Assembly (NCBI GenBank): GCA_030529545.1
Contig: JAUMWR010000007.1
Location: forward strand, 1 to 43,508
DNA length: 43,508 nucleotides
Direction: 5' to 3'
From: Buchananella hordeovulneris
GTDB lineage: Bacteria; Actinomycetota; Actinomycetes; Actinomycetales; Actinomycetaceae
The notes under the pieces were generated by a model, which made no database searches, was not told the origin of the DNA, and was given only the letters and a program-made list of their open reading frames with translations. Position 1 is the first letter of the stretch. Each line of letters starts with the position of its first letter. The translations under genes were made by a program, and so were the position numbers. Positions 19,266 through 27,568 of the stretch are shown piece by piece.

Positions 19266-20105
19266 TCAGACACCCACGCGGAAGCGGGCGAAACCGGTCA
19301 GGGTGCCGCCGGTCTCCTCGACAACCTTGCCCACGGCCACCTTCGGGTCCTTGGCGTAAGGCTGGTCGAGCAGCACGATCTCCTTGAAGAAGCCGTTCAG
19401 CTTGCCCTCGACGATCTTGGGCAGAGCCGCCTCCGGCTTGCCCTCGGCGCGGGTGGCCTCCTCGAGCACGGAACGCTCGTGCTCGATGTCGGCAGCCGGC
19501 ACCTCGTCGCGGGACAGGTACTTCGGGGTGTAAGCGGCGATGTGCATGGCAACGTCGCGGGCGACGGTGTTGGCAGCGCCGGTGGAAGCAACCAGAACGC
19601 CAACCTGCGGGGGCAGGTCCTTGGCGGTCTTGTGCAGGTAGAGGGCGATGTCCTCGCCGGCCAGGCGGGCAACGCGGCGCACCTGGATCTTCTCGCCGAT
19701 GACGGAGGCGAGCTCGTCCAGCTCGTCCTTCACGGTGCGCTCGCCCAGCGGGGCGGCCAGCAGCGCGTCGAGGTCAGCGGCCTCGGCGGCAACGGCGGAG
19801 GCCAGCACGGACTCGGCGAAGGCAATGAACTTCTCGTTCTTGGCCACGAAGTCGGTCTCGGAGTTGATCTCCACCAGGTAACCGACCTTGCCACCCTCGA
19901 CCTCAACCACGTCGGCCACGATCAGACCGGCAGAGGTAGCGCGGTCCTCACGCTTGGTCAGGCCCTTCAGGCCCTTGACGCGGATGATCTCGATGGCCTT
20001 CTCGGCGTCGCCGTTGGCCTCGTCCAGGGCCTTCTTGACGTCCATCATGCCCGCGCCAGTCTTCTCACGCAGAGCCTTGATGTCAGCAGCGGTGTAGTTC
20101 GCCAT
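19266..20105 (-). CDS. tsf: Elongation factor Ts
   Basis: Nucleotide exchange factor for EF-Tu. The 279-residue product begins with the N-terminal module MANYTAADIKALREKTGAGM (UBA-like), continues with MMDVKKALDEANGD, and has the core TDFVAKNEKF contact motif and IALYLHKT/ MHIAA segments. The frame is open upstream, but ATG at 20105 is preceded by AAAGGA about nine bases away and matches the universal N terminus. It lies 16 bases downstream of rpsB, in the universal rpsB-tsf operon. Confidence 0.97.
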   Translation of the reverse strand: MANYTAADIKALREKTGAGMMDVKKALDEANGDAEKAIEIIRVKGLKGLTKREDRATSAGLIVADVVEVEGGKVGYLVEINSETDFVAKNEKFIAFAESVLASAVAAEAADLDALLAAPLGERTVKDELDELASVIGEKIQVRRVARLAGEDIALYLHKTAKDLPPQVGVLVASTGAANTVARDVAMHIAAYTPKYLSRDEVPAADIEHERSVLEEATRAEGKPEAALPKIVEGKLNGFFKEIVLLDQPYAKDPKVAVGKVVEETGGTLTGFARFRVGV

Positions 20106-20121
20106 TGTTGTGGGTCCTTTC

Positions 20122-20961
20122 TCAGGCCTGCTCGGCGGCAGGGGCCTCGGTAGCGGCCTCGACGGCCTCGGCAGCGGGAGCTTCGGCCGGGGCCTCAGCA
20201 GCCTCGTCGGCGCCCAGGAGCTCGCGCTCCCACTCGGCCAGCGGCTCGGCAGCGTCGCCGCCCTTGCCACCGGAGCGGGCCACGAGGCCCTCGGCGGCGG
20301 CGTCGGCGATCACGCGGGTCAGGATGCCGACGGCGCGGATAGCGTCGTCGTTACCCGGGATGCGGTAGTCGACCTCGTCCGGGTCGCAGTTGGTGTCCAG
20401 GATGGCCACCACGGGGATGTTGAGCTTGCGAGCCTCGGCGATGGCCAGGTGCTCCTTCTTGGTGTCGACGACCCAGAGAGCGGAGGGGACCTTGGCCATG
20501 TCGCGGATGCCGCCCAGGGTGCGGGACAGCTTCTCGAACTCGCGCTGCATGAGCAGGAGCTCCTTCTTGGTGCGGCCAGAGCCGGCCACGTCCTCGAAGT
20601 CAACCTGCTCGAGCTCCTTCAGGCGCTGCAGACGCTTGGAAACGGTGGAGAAGTTGGTGAGCATACCGCCCAGCCAACGCTCGTTGACGTAGGGCATACC
20701 CACGCGCTGAGCCTGCTCGGCGACGGCCTCCTGGGCCTGCTTCTTGGTACCAACGAACAGGATGGTGCCACCGTGGGCAACAGTCTGCTTGACGAACTCG
20801 TATGCGGAGTCGATGTCAGCGATGGTCTGCTGCAGGTCGATGATGTAGATGCCGTTGCGCTCGGTGAGGATGAAACGCTTCATCTTCGGGTTCCAACGGC
20901 GGGTCTGGTGACCAAAATGGACACCGGACTCCAGGAGCTGACGCATGGTCACGACGGCCAT
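20122..20961 (-). CDS. rpsB: Ribosomal protein S2
   Basis: Structural protein of the 30S subunit. The 279-residue product carries the S2 signatures [42 protein letters not shown] and [29 protein letters not shown]. The ATG at 20961 is preceded by AAAGGACGTGCA. The last ~30 residues are an acidic Ala/Glu/Pro tail ([11 protein letters not shown]...) absent from many S2 proteins but common in GC-rich actinobacteria; S16 in this window has a similar tail. A hairpin ends three bases before the ribosome-binding site, which may allow autoregulation. Confidence 0.97.
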   Translation of the reverse strand: MAVVTMRQLLESGVHFGHQTRRWNPKMKRFILTERNGIYIIDLQQTIADIDSAYEFVKQTVAHGGTILFVGTKKQAQEAVAEQAQRVGMPYVNERWLGGMLTNFSTVSKRLQRLKELEQVDFEDVAGSGRTKKELLLMQREFEKLSRTLGGIRDMAKVPSALWVVDTKKEHLAIAEARKLNIPVVAILDTNCDPDEVDYRIPGNDDAIRAVGILTRVIADAAAEGLVARSGGKGGDAAEPLAEWERELLGADEAAEAPAEAPAAEAVEAATEAPAAEQA

Positions 20962-20967
20962 TGCACG

Positions 20968-20998
20968 TCCTTTCGCGGCCACCTTAAGGCAGGTGGCC
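20968..20998 (-). promoter_or_regulatory. Hairpin abutting the rpsB ribosome-binding site
   Basis: GGCCACCT (20977-20984) pairs with AGGTGGCC (20991-20998); in the transcript the stem ends three bases before the AAAGGA ribosome site (20968-20973). With a ~186-base leader this is a candidate S2 autoregulatory structure; no match to a described S2 leader motif could be tested. Confidence 0.45.
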
Positions 20999-21153
20999 AT
21001 TCGGGGGCCTGGCGGCCCGTTAGTGGTTGAGCGGTGCGGTTTGCACCTTCCTAGCGCCCGCGAGCGGTGGCCACCCCGAGGGGACCACGCCGCCGCTCCC
21101 GACTTTGGCCGGTGCGCGGGCACGCGATGTCACCCCTTTTGGGGTGCAGGCAG

Positions 21154-21183
21154 AGTCTACAGGCGCGCGTTATCCGCACTCAA
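21154..21183 (-). promoter_or_regulatory. Candidate promoter for the rpsB operon
   Basis: On the minus strand TTGAGT (21178-21183) and TAGACT (21154-21159) are separated by 18 bases, a good sigma-70-type pair. Predicted start near 21147, immediately followed by a CACCCC/GGGGTG hairpin (21131-21146). This gives a leader of about 186 bases before rpsB. It is the best -35/-10 match in the window. Confidence 0.6.
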
Positions 21184-21321
21184 ACGCGGTTTTGCGACCA
21201 GACTTGCGAGATCAGTCACAGGCGCCCGGCTGCGCGGCGCGAGTGCTGTGGATTGAGCCTGCGCCCGCGCCGAGGGCGGCGGTGGTGGGCGCGCGCGGGC
21301 CACGCCCACCACGCTCGGAGG

Positions 21322-22071
21322 ATGAGAAAAGTTTGGTTGCTGCTAGGCGCCGCCCTGGTGGTGGGTGGCGCTTTTGGGTTGGTGCCGTTGAACGACGCCC
21401 CGCCCGGCGCTCCGCCCGCCCCGCTCCTTGCGCTGGAGGCCGGTTTTCCGCCGGCGCTTTTGCGGGCCGACGTTCCCGCCGCCCGCCACGTTACGGCGCC
21501 GGGCCCGCGCGGCAGCGCGGGCATTGATTCGGTGCGCTTAGGCGCGCTGTTGGTCAGGTCGACGCGCGGTGGCCGGGTCGGGGGCGGCCCCGCTCGCGCC
21601 GGTTCAACGAGCGTTAGCCCGGTTGGTTCTAGCCGGTCACCCGGCGGCGAGGCGCGTACCGCCCCAGTGCGCTACGGCCCGCCGGTTCGCGGGCGGCTGC
21701 TGCGCGCCTTCGCGCCGGGCCCGCACCCGTGGTCGCCGGGTCACCGTGGGGTGGACCTGCAGGCCAGCGCCGGGCAGGAGGTGCGGGCGGCCGGTCCGGG
21801 GGTGGTCGCCTTCGCCGGGTGGGTGGGTGGCAAGCCGGTGGTTTCCATCGACCACGCCGACGGGGTGCGCACCACCTACGAACCGGTCGAGGCGAGCGTT
21901 GAGGCGGGGCAGAACGTCGGCGGAGGGCAGGTTATCGGCGTCCTGGCCGCCGGTCACCGCGCGGCAATCGACGGCGGGGATGGGCTGCACTGGGGCGCGC
22001 GCATCGGGCGGCGCTACCTCGATCCGTTGCGGCTGCTCTTCCCGCCCATAGTGCTCAAGCCGGCACAGTAG
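21322..22071 (+). CDS. M23-type peptidoglycan peptidase-like protein
   Basis: Probable secreted cell-wall protein of ~249 residues. From the ATG at 21322 it opens with a signal/anchor segment (MRKVWLLLGAALVVGGAFG), a ~110-residue Pro/Ala/Gly/Ser-rich linker, then a LytM/M23 domain: GHRGVDLQA (metal-binding H-x3-D), AAGPGVVAFAGWVGGKPVVSIDH, and GLHWGARIG. The usual C-terminal HxH is reduced to G-L-H, so the zinc His remains but the other catalytic His is replaced, a variant seen in some actinobacterial relatives. GGAGG touches the ATG directly, an unusually short spacing, so a downstream start such as TTG at 21337 is possible. It is divergent from rpsB, a common actinobacterial neighbourhood. 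Contains a CGACGTTSCCG word (21468-21478). Confidence 0.82.
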   Translation: MRKVWLLLGAALVVGGAFGLVPLNDAPPGAPPAPLLALEAGFPPALLRADVPAARHVTAPGPRGSAGIDSVRLGALLVRSTRGGRVGGGPARAGSTSVSPVGSSRSPGGEARTAPVRYGPPVRGRLLRAFAPGPHPWSPGHRGVDLQASAGQEVRAAGPGVVAFAGWVGGKPVVSIDHADGVRTTYEPVEASVEAGQNVGGGQVIGVLAAGHRAAIDGGDGLHWGARIGRRYLDPLRLLFPPIVLKPAQ

Positions 22072-22079
22072 CGGACGCG

Positions 22080-23000
22080 CTAGGCGCGGGGGTGGGCCTG
22101 GTTGTAGGCGGCGCGCAGACGCTCGGCGGTGACGTGGGTGTAGCGCTGCGTGGTCTGCAGCGAGGCGTGCCCCAGGATCTCCTGCACGCTGCGCAGGTCT
22201 GCTCCCCCGGCCAGCAGCCCTGTGGCGGCGGAGTGGCGCAGCCCGTGGGGGCTGATCGCCGCCACCCCGGCGCGGGCCGTCAGGCCGTCCAGGGTTCTGC
22301 GCACTGCGCGCGGGTCCAGGCGCCCGCCGCGCGCGCCCAGGAACAGGGCGTCCTCACTGCCGGGTGCGACGGGCAGGTGGGCGCGCAGCTCCGCGTAGAC
22401 CGCGAGCGCTCTGGCTGCCGGTTGCCCGAAGGGAACCACGCGCTCCTTGTTGCCCTTACCGCGTACCCGCACGGTGAAGTTGGAGAGGGAGACGTCTGCC
22501 CGGTTGAGCCCGCACAGCTCGGAGACGCGCAGCCCCGCGCCGTAGAGCAGCTCGCAGACCGCCCAGTCGCGCACCCGCTGGGCCTCCCCGCCGGCCGCCT
22601 CCTCCTGGGCGCGGCCCAGCAGGTCTCCGGCCGCGCCGGCGCTCAGGACGGCGGGGACAGCGGAGGCAGCCTTGCGGCTCTTTAGCTTCAACGCGGGGTC
22701 GTCTTGCGCGTATCCCTCCCGCAGCCGCCAGGCGCAGAAGGTACGCACGGCCGCCACGCGGCGGGCGAGCGTGGCGCGCGAGAGCCCAGCCCCGTCCTGC
22801 TCGGCCAGCCAGTAGCGCAGGGAGGGCAGGTCCAGTTCCAGGGGCTGGCCCGGTTGGACGTCGAGGGCGGCAAACAGCGTGCGGACATCTGCCTCGTAGG
22901 CGCGCACGGTGTGCTCCGATAGCGATCGGTTGGCGGACAGGTGGGTGAGGAACTCCTGGAGCTCCTGCCCACTGCCTACCCGCTTTGCCTGCCCGGTCAC
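22080..23000 (-). CDS. xerC: Tyrosine recombinase XerC
   Basis: Site-specific recombinase that resolves chromosome dimers at dif with XerD. The ~306-residue product has a SAM-like N-terminal DNA-binding domain (FLTHLSANRSLSEHTVRAYEADV) and the catalytic domain with GAGLRVSELCGL (Arg), GKGNKERVVP (Lys), SPHGLRHSAA (His-x-x-Arg), LGHASLQTTQRYTHV (His and nucleophile Tyr). Its place beside dprA, not in an integrative element, supports the housekeeping role. GTG at 23000 is preferred over TTG at 23006: there is no ribosome site, and TACGAT ends six bases before the GTG, fitting a leaderless mRNA. Confidence 0.92.
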   Translation of the reverse strand: MTGQAKRVGSGQELQEFLTHLSANRSLSEHTVRAYEADVRTLFAALDVQPGQPLELDLPSLRYWLAEQDGAGLSRATLARRVAAVRTFCAWRLREGYAQDDPALKLKSRKAASAVPAVLSAGAAGDLLGRAQEEAAGGEAQRVRDWAVCELLYGAGLRVSELCGLNRADVSLSNFTVRVRGKGNKERVVPFGQPAARALAVYAELRAHLPVAPGSEDALFLGARGGRLDPRAVRRTLDGLTARAGVAAISPHGLRHSAATGLLAGGADLRSVQEILGHASLQTTQRYTHVTAERLRAAYNQAHPRA

Positions 23001-23006
23001 GGGCAA

Positions 23007-23012
23007 ATCGTA
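23007..23012 (-). promoter_or_regulatory. Candidate -10 box for a leaderless xerC mRNA
   Basis: TACGAT on the minus strand with exactly six bases (TTGCCC) before GTG at 23000. Transcription would start at or next to the start codon. The -35 region is poor. Confidence 0.4.
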
Positions 23013-23217
23013 TGCACTCTTGAGGGGACCGGCCGCCCGCCCCGCCCGGTCTTTCCCGGCTCGGTCCCGGTGAATGGGGGCTCGGGGCGCACCGAGTGCG
23101 CCCAGTGGGGCCGGTCGCGGCTTAGACGGGCGTGCTTCTTGGCGCGGTATGCGGTCTTGGGTAGGACTGGCCGGGGCCCTGGCGGCTGGGGCATTTTGCG
23201 GCCGGGGACTGGCCGCC

Positions 23218-24390
23218 TTAGTTCGCCCGGGTCCAGCGCGGCGGGTGGGTGGCGGCGCGCCGCACCCGCCCCGCCATCTCCAGCAGCGCCAGGGCGGTCT
23301 CGGTTTCGTCGGCGGCGAGCGCGGCGCGTTTGGCTATCTGTTCCAGCGGGGCGCTGGCGCGCAGCGGCAGCGCGTCCAGCACCATCCGCCCGGTGGCGTC
23401 CAGGCCGTCGAGCAACTGATCGTCCGGGGAGGGGGCCTGCTCCCCCAGCTCCCAGGCCAGGGCGGGCAGGAGCTCCAGGACCTCCGGGGCGCTGGTGACC
23501 AGGGTGGCGCCGTCGCGGATGAGGCGGTGGCAGCCGGCCGACTGCTGGGAGGTGGCCGGGCCGGGCACGGCGCCCACGCTCCGGCCCAGGTTCACCGCGT
23601 GGGTGGCGGTGTTCAGCGCCCCGGAGCGCACGGCGGCCTCCGCTACCACGGTGGCCCCGGCGCAGGCGATCAGCCTGTTTCGTTGCAGGAAGCGCACGCG
23701 GGAGGGCACCGCGCCCGGCGGCATCTCGCTCACCACCGCCCCGTGCTCGGCCACCTCCTGCAGGAGGTCGGCGTTGCCGGCCGGGTAAAGCCGGTCCACC
23801 CCGCCGGCCAGGAAGGCGACCGTGTTGCCGTCTGCGGCCAGGGCCGCCCGGTGCACGCAGGCGTCGATGCCGTAGGCGCCCCCGGAGACGGCCACGAGCC
23901 CGGGCTGCTGCCTGCACAGCTCCAGGGTCAGGTCTCGGGCCACCCGCTCTCCGTAGCCGGTGGCGGCCCGGGCGCCCACTAGCGCCACGGAAAGCTGGGA
24001 GTGCAACAGGCCGGCCTCTCCCCGCACCCACAGCCCCAGCGGCGCGGCGCTGCCCAGGTCTAGGAACTGGCTGGGATACCCCTCCTGCCCACGGTAGAAG
24101 AAGCTGGCGCCGAGCAGTTCCAGGGCGCGCAGGTCACGCTCCACCCACCGCTGCGGGTCCTCCCCCGCCAGGCGCGTGCGCCAGCGGGTCAGGGCGCGCT
24201 CCCACTGGACCGGGGTGGCGGCCGACGTGAGCGCGGCGGCCTCCTGGCCGCTCACGCCGCCGGCCACCAGCTCGAACGCGCGCCGAAAGCCGCAAGCGGC
24301 TACGAGCGTGGCCGCCGCCTGATCCCCGGGCTCGCTCGCTCTGCCCCACACCAGGGCTGCTTCGCGCTCGCTAGGCGGTAACCATTGCAT
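23218..24390 (-). CDS. dprA: DNA-processing protein DprA
   Basis: Loads RecA on incoming single-stranded DNA during natural transformation; widely kept even in non-competent bacteria. The 390-residue product has the Rossmann-like core with LSVALVGARAATGYG, VSGGAYGIDACVHRAAL, LAGGVDRLYPAGN, VRFLQRNRLIA and AAVRSGALNTATHA, then a C-terminal winged-helix region (DATGRMVLDAL...LEMAGRVRR). SGGAYGID replaces the more usual SGLARGID. Its ATG overlaps the comM end by 20 bases. The 211-base gap to xerC has GC-rich inverted repeats but no clear terminator. Confidence 0.93.
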   Translation of the reverse strand: MQWLPPSEREAALVWGRASEPGDQAAATLVAACGFRRAFELVAGGVSGQEAAALTSAATPVQWERALTRWRTRLAGEDPQRWVERDLRALELLGASFFYRGQEGYPSQFLDLGSAAPLGLWVRGEAGLLHSQLSVALVGARAATGYGERVARDLTLELCRQQPGLVAVSGGAYGIDACVHRAALAADGNTVAFLAGGVDRLYPAGNADLLQEVAEHGAVVSEMPPGAVPSRVRFLQRNRLIACAGATVVAEAAVRSGALNTATHAVNLGRSVGAVPGPATSQQSAGCHRLIRDGATLVTSAPEVLELLPALAWELGEQAPSPDDQLLDGLDATGRMVLDALPLRASAPLEQIAKRAALAADETETALALLEMAGRVRRAATHPPRWTRAN

Positions 24391-26026
24391 CGCTCACTCC
24401 CATCTTCAGCAGGTAGGCCTTGCCCAAGTGCTCGCCCTCCACGCGCGGGCTACCGGCCAGGTCCGCCAGGGTCCAGGCCACGCGCAGAATGCGATCCACC
24501 GCGCGCAGTGACGTCTCACCCCGCTCCAGCCAGCTAGTGATGGCGCGGGTGGTGGCGGTGGACAGGCCACCGGCGGGTGAGCGCAGGACGTCCCCCGGCA
24601 CCTGCGAGTTCAGCTCCCACGGGTAGTCCCGCCACCTGGCCCGGGCCCGTTCCCGGGCGGCGAGCACTCGCGCGGCCACCACGGCGCTGGACTCGGGCGC
24701 TCGGGCCCGCAGGTCAACGGCGGTGACCGGCTCCACGTTCACGCTCAGGTCGATCCGGTCCAGGAGCGGCCCGGAGAGGCGGGCCATGTAGCGCCGGCGG
24801 GCCATGGGGGTGCAGGTGCACTGCTTGCGCCGGGAGTATGCGTTGCCGCAGGGGCAGGGGTTGGCTGCCAACACCAGTTGGAAGCGGGCCGGGTAGGTGG
24901 CTGTGCCGGCCGAGCGGTGCAGGGTGACGCTGCCGGATTCCATCGGCTGGCGCAGGCAGTCCAGCACCCGGGCGGCGAACTCCGGGGCCTCGTCCAGGAA
25001 GAGGACGCCGGCGTGGGCCAGGGAGACCGCACCGGGCCGGGGCAGGCCGGAGCCCCCGCCTAGGATCGCCGGCAGGGTGGCGGTGTGGTGGGGCGCCTGG
25101 AAGGGTGGGGTGCTCAGCAGCCGCGGCGCCCCGAGCCTCCCGGCAAGCGAGTGCAGGGCGGTGGCGTCCAGGACGTCCTGCCCCGTCAGGGGCGGCATGA
25201 TGCCGGGCAGGCGCTCGGCCAGCATGGTTTTGCCCGCGCCCGGACTGCCCACCAGCAGCAGGTGATGCCCGCCGGCGGCGGCCACCTCCAGCGCCAGCCG
25301 CGCCGTCTTTTGCCCCACCACCTCCGCCAGATCCGGTGCTCCCGGCACGCTGGCTACTCTGGCGCCCGCGCCCGACGCGCCGGAGACGCCCGCGCCCACA
25401 ACGTCAACCGCACCAGCCGCCCCGGCCTCCTCAGTCTTCTCTGCCCCGGCCGCAGCACCTACCTGCCCGCTGCCCTCCTGCGGGGTTTCTGCCCGCAGGG
25501 GCCGGCCCTTGGGGCGCCCGCCGTAGTGGGTGGCCACGTCCGCCAGGTGCTCCATGGCGATCACCTCCACGCCGGGCAGCAGCCCGGCCTCCTGGGCGTT
25601 GCCGACGGGGACCATGACCTTGTGGAAGCCGTGGGAGAGCGCGGCGCGCACTGCGGGCAGCACGCCGCGCACCGGCAGCAGGCGCCCGTCCAGCCCCACC
25701 TCCCCCAGGTGGACCACATCCCGGGCGCGGTCCAGGCGCACCAGCCCCTGGGAGCCCAGCATGGCCACCGCGAGCGCCAGGTCGAAAGCTGTGCCGGCCT
25801 TGGGTAGCCCGGCCGGGGAGAGGTTGACGGTGGTGCGCATTTCCTTCCACCCGATTCGGATGGAGGCGATCGCGGCGCGCACGCGCTCCTTGGCCTCCCG
25901 CAGGGCGGCGTCGGGGAGCCCGACTAGGGTAACGGCGGGCAGCCCGGAGGTGGATTGCGCCTCTACGTCCACCACGTGCCCGTCGAGTCCCACCAGGCAG
26001 ATGGAACGGGTGAATGCGAGGGCCAT
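24371..26026 (-). CDS. comM: ComM/YifB-type AAA+ helicase-like ATPase (Mg-chelatase family)
   Basis: Hexameric AAA+ protein that in competent bacteria drives branch migration of transforming DNA. The 551-residue product has the ChlI N-terminal domain (MALAFTRSICLVGLDGHVVD..., NLSPAGLPKAGTAFDLA), a ~60-residue Ala/Gly/Glu low-complexity linker near 265-325, Walker A GSPGAGKTMLAERLPG, Walker B GVLFLDEAPEF, a cysteine cluster NPCPCGNAY...QCTC and sensor motifs (SGPLLDRIDL). The linker is longer than in ComM of Gram-negatives. ATG at 26026 overlaps the yraN stop by one base; dprA follows with a 20-base overlap. The comM-dprA-xerC grouping is conserved in actinobacteria. Confidence 0.93.
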   Translation of the reverse strand: MALAFTRSICLVGLDGHVVDVEAQSTSGLPAVTLVGLPDAALREAKERVRAAIASIRIGWKEMRTTVNLSPAGLPKAGTAFDLALAVAMLGSQGLVRLDRARDVVHLGEVGLDGRLLPVRGVLPAVRAALSHGFHKVMVPVGNAQEAGLLPGVEVIAMEHLADVATHYGGRPKGRPLRAETPQEGSGQVGAAAGAEKTEEAGAAGAVDVVGAGVSGASGAGARVASVPGAPDLAEVVGQKTARLALEVAAAGGHHLLLVGSPGAGKTMLAERLPGIMPPLTGQDVLDATALHSLAGRLGAPRLLSTPPFQAPHHTATLPAILGGGSGLPRPGAVSLAHAGVLFLDEAPEFAARVLDCLRQPMESGSVTLHRSAGTATYPARFQLVLAANPCPCGNAYSRRKQCTCTPMARRRYMARLSGPLLDRIDLSVNVEPVTAVDLRARAPESSAVVAARVLAARERARARWRDYPWELNSQVPGDVLRSPAGGLSTATTRAITSWLERGETSLRAVDRILRVAWTLADLAGSPRVEGEHLGKAYLLKMGVSDAMVTA

Positions 26027-26412
26027 CAGTAGCCCACCCCCTCCAGGTGCGTGACCAGCGCGGGCCCGCCGGGGATCACCTCGACCTCGATGACGTCTAT
26101 GCGCAGGGTGGCAAACGTGCGCTGCTGTTGGGCTAGCCAGGAGCGGGCCAGGGAGCGCAGCCGCAGGTACTTGGTTTTGGTGACGGCGCCGGCGGGCCGT
26201 CCGCACGCGCCGGTTGCGCGGGTCTTGACCTCCACGAACACCACCGCGTCCTGGGCGGGGTCGTAGGCGATGACGTCTAGCTCGCCGCGCTTGCCGTCGC
26301 GCCAGTTGCGGCCTAGGAGTTGCATGCCCTGCCCGAGCAGCGCTCTGCACGCGATTTCTTCTCCCCTGCGCCCCAGGCGCTGCCGGTGGGCGGGGTCGGT
26401 TTTCTCTGCCAT
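26026..26412 (-). CDS. YraN/UPF0102 family nuclease-fold protein
   Basis: A 128-residue protein of UPF0102, a restriction-endonuclease-like fold often next to rnhB and comM. It contains LGRRGEEIACRALLGQG, GELDVIAYD and VVFVEVKTR, the residues expected of the PD-(D/E)xK metal site. The ATG at 26412 is chosen because it opens the conserved RQRLGRRGEE segment, with GGAG about ten bases upstream; the longer open frame lacks family similarity. Precise function unknown; an accessory DNA-repair or recombination role is inferred from fold and neighbours. Confidence 0.88.
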   Translation of the reverse strand: MAEKTDPAHRQRLGRRGEEIACRALLGQGMQLLGRNWRDGKRGELDVIAYDPAQDAVVFVEVKTRATGACGRPAGAVTKTKYLRLRSLARSWLAQQQRTFATLRIDVIEVEVIPGGPALVTHLEGVGY

Positions 26413-26619
26413 GCGCTTTAGGCTCCGTGCTCCCCCGGGGCGCGTTCCAGCCAGGGCGGCGCCCGCGGGCGGGGCCGGCTTTTCCACAGCCACAGCGCCC
26501 AGCCGTTGTCCCCAGGTGCCGGCGGGCGCCGCCTGGTTAGGGTGGGGAGGAGATCCCCTTTTGCCGTCCCTGCCTGAGGGGGTTTGCTTGCCGAGTTGGC
26601 AGATTGCTAGGAGGCACCG
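26413..26619. other. Divergent spacer between yraN and tag
   Basis: About 207 bases between two divergent genes. A strong AGGAGG (six bases before the tag ATG) is the only clear signal. No promoter could be assigned confidently for either direction. Confidence 0.4.
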
Positions 26620-27225
26620 ATGAGTGAAGTTGAGAACCCGGACGTCGTGGTCGGGCCGGATGGGTTGCCCCGCCCGGCGTGGGCGGCCCACGACCCGCTG
26701 CTGCGCGACTACTACGACTCGGAGTGGGGCGATCCCGTGCGCACGGAGCAGGGCGTGTTTGAGCGCCTGAGCCTGGAGGTTTTCCAGGCGGGACTGTCTT
26801 GGCGCACGATTTTGGCCAAGCGAGAGGCTTTTCGGGCCGCTTTTCTCGGTTTCGCGGTGGACGACGTTGCCGCAATGTCGCAGTCAGATGTGGCCGCCTT
26901 GCTGCAGGATGCCGGGATCGTGCGCAACCGCGCCAAGATCGAGGCGGTGATCGCCAACGCCCGGGCCACGGTGGCGTTGCGGGAGACCGGGCAGGACCTG
27001 GCGGAGCTGGTGTGGAGTTTTGCCGAGCAGCTGCCGGCGCGGCCGGAGCGGGCCAGCGAGGTCCCGTCTCAGACAGAGACGTCGGTGGCGCTGAGCCGGG
27101 CCCTGAAGTCCGCTGGTTTCAAGCGGGTGGGTCCGGTGATGTGCTTTGCGCTGATGGAGGCGATCGGGATCGTGGACACCCACCTGGCGGGCACCCACAA
27201 GGTGCAGGCGGGCGCTACAGGGTGA
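26620..27225 (+). CDS. tag: DNA-3-methyladenine glycosylase I, zinc ligands mostly lost
   Basis: Excises 3-methyladenine from alkylated DNA. The 201-residue product aligns with E. coli Tag through DPLLRDYYDSEWG, SLEVFQAGLSWRTILAKRE, LLQDAGIVRNRAKIEAVIANA, LVWSF and KRVGPVMCFALMEAIGIVDTH. Base-binding residues matching Tyr16, Glu38 and Trp46 are kept. Of the four zinc-snap ligands (Cys4, His17, His175, Cys179 in E. coli) only the third remains; the others read Pro/Arg, Tyr and Thr. AGGAGG precedes the ATG by six bases. It is the only plus-strand gene inside a minus-strand housekeeping run and its 3' end overlaps the convergent DUF2469 gene by 11 bases, suggesting later insertion. Confidence 0.92.
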   Translation: MSEVENPDVVVGPDGLPRPAWAAHDPLLRDYYDSEWGDPVRTEQGVFERLSLEVFQAGLSWRTILAKREAFRAAFLGFAVDDVAAMSQSDVAALLQDAGIVRNRAKIEAVIANARATVALRETGQDLAELVWSFAEQLPARPERASEVPSQTETSVALSRALKSAGFKRVGPVMCFALMEAIGIVDTHLAGTHKVQAGATG

Positions 27226-27529
27226 CGTCCGGGACCTCGAACTCGGCGGGGGCCAGGCGCTCGACGTTGACGTCCTTGAAGGTGACCACCTGCACGGAGT
27301 CGACGAACCGGGAGGTGCGGTAGGTGTCCCACACCCAGGCGTCGCGCAGGGAGAGCTCGAAGTAGACCTCTCCCCCGGCGCTGTGGGCCTTCACCTCGAC
27401 GTCCTTGGCCAGGTAGAAGCGGCGCTCGGTCTCCACGACGTAGTTGAACATCGGCAGTACGTCGCGATACTCCTTGTAGAGGTCCAGCTCCAGGCGGTCT
27501 TCGTACTCTTCGAGTTCTTCCATGCTCAC
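27215..27529 (-). CDS. DUF2469 family protein
   Basis: A 104-residue acidic cytosolic protein of the actinobacterial DUF2469 family (relative of Rv2901c), function unknown. It starts MSMEELEEYEDRLELDLYKEYRD and contains VVETERRFYLAKDVEV, the family's strongest block, and WDTYRTSRFVDSVQVVTFKDVNVE. GTG at 27529 is preferred over the ATG two codons later because it gives the family's usual M-S-x-E-x-L start. It sits 39 bases after rnhB, the normal order rnhB-DUF2469-yraN, here interrupted by tag. Confidence 0.9.
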   Translation of the reverse strand: MSMEELEEYEDRLELDLYKEYRDVLPMFNYVVETERRFYLAKDVEVKAHSAGGEVYFELSLRDAWVWDTYRTSRFVDSVQVVTFKDVNVERLAPAEFEVPDVTL

Positions 27530-27568
27530 CCAAGCAATTGTGCCCTACCGGGTGCGTTTCCAGTCCGG

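Noticed and set aside
22080-23000. XerC as an integrase of a mobile element
   Set aside because: It sits in the conserved dprA neighbourhood with no attachment site, excisionase or phage genes.
26480-26520. TTTTCCACA and TTGTCCCCA resembling DnaA boxes
   Set aside because: Single mismatched copies in a spacer with no dnaA/dnaN neighbours; not an origin.
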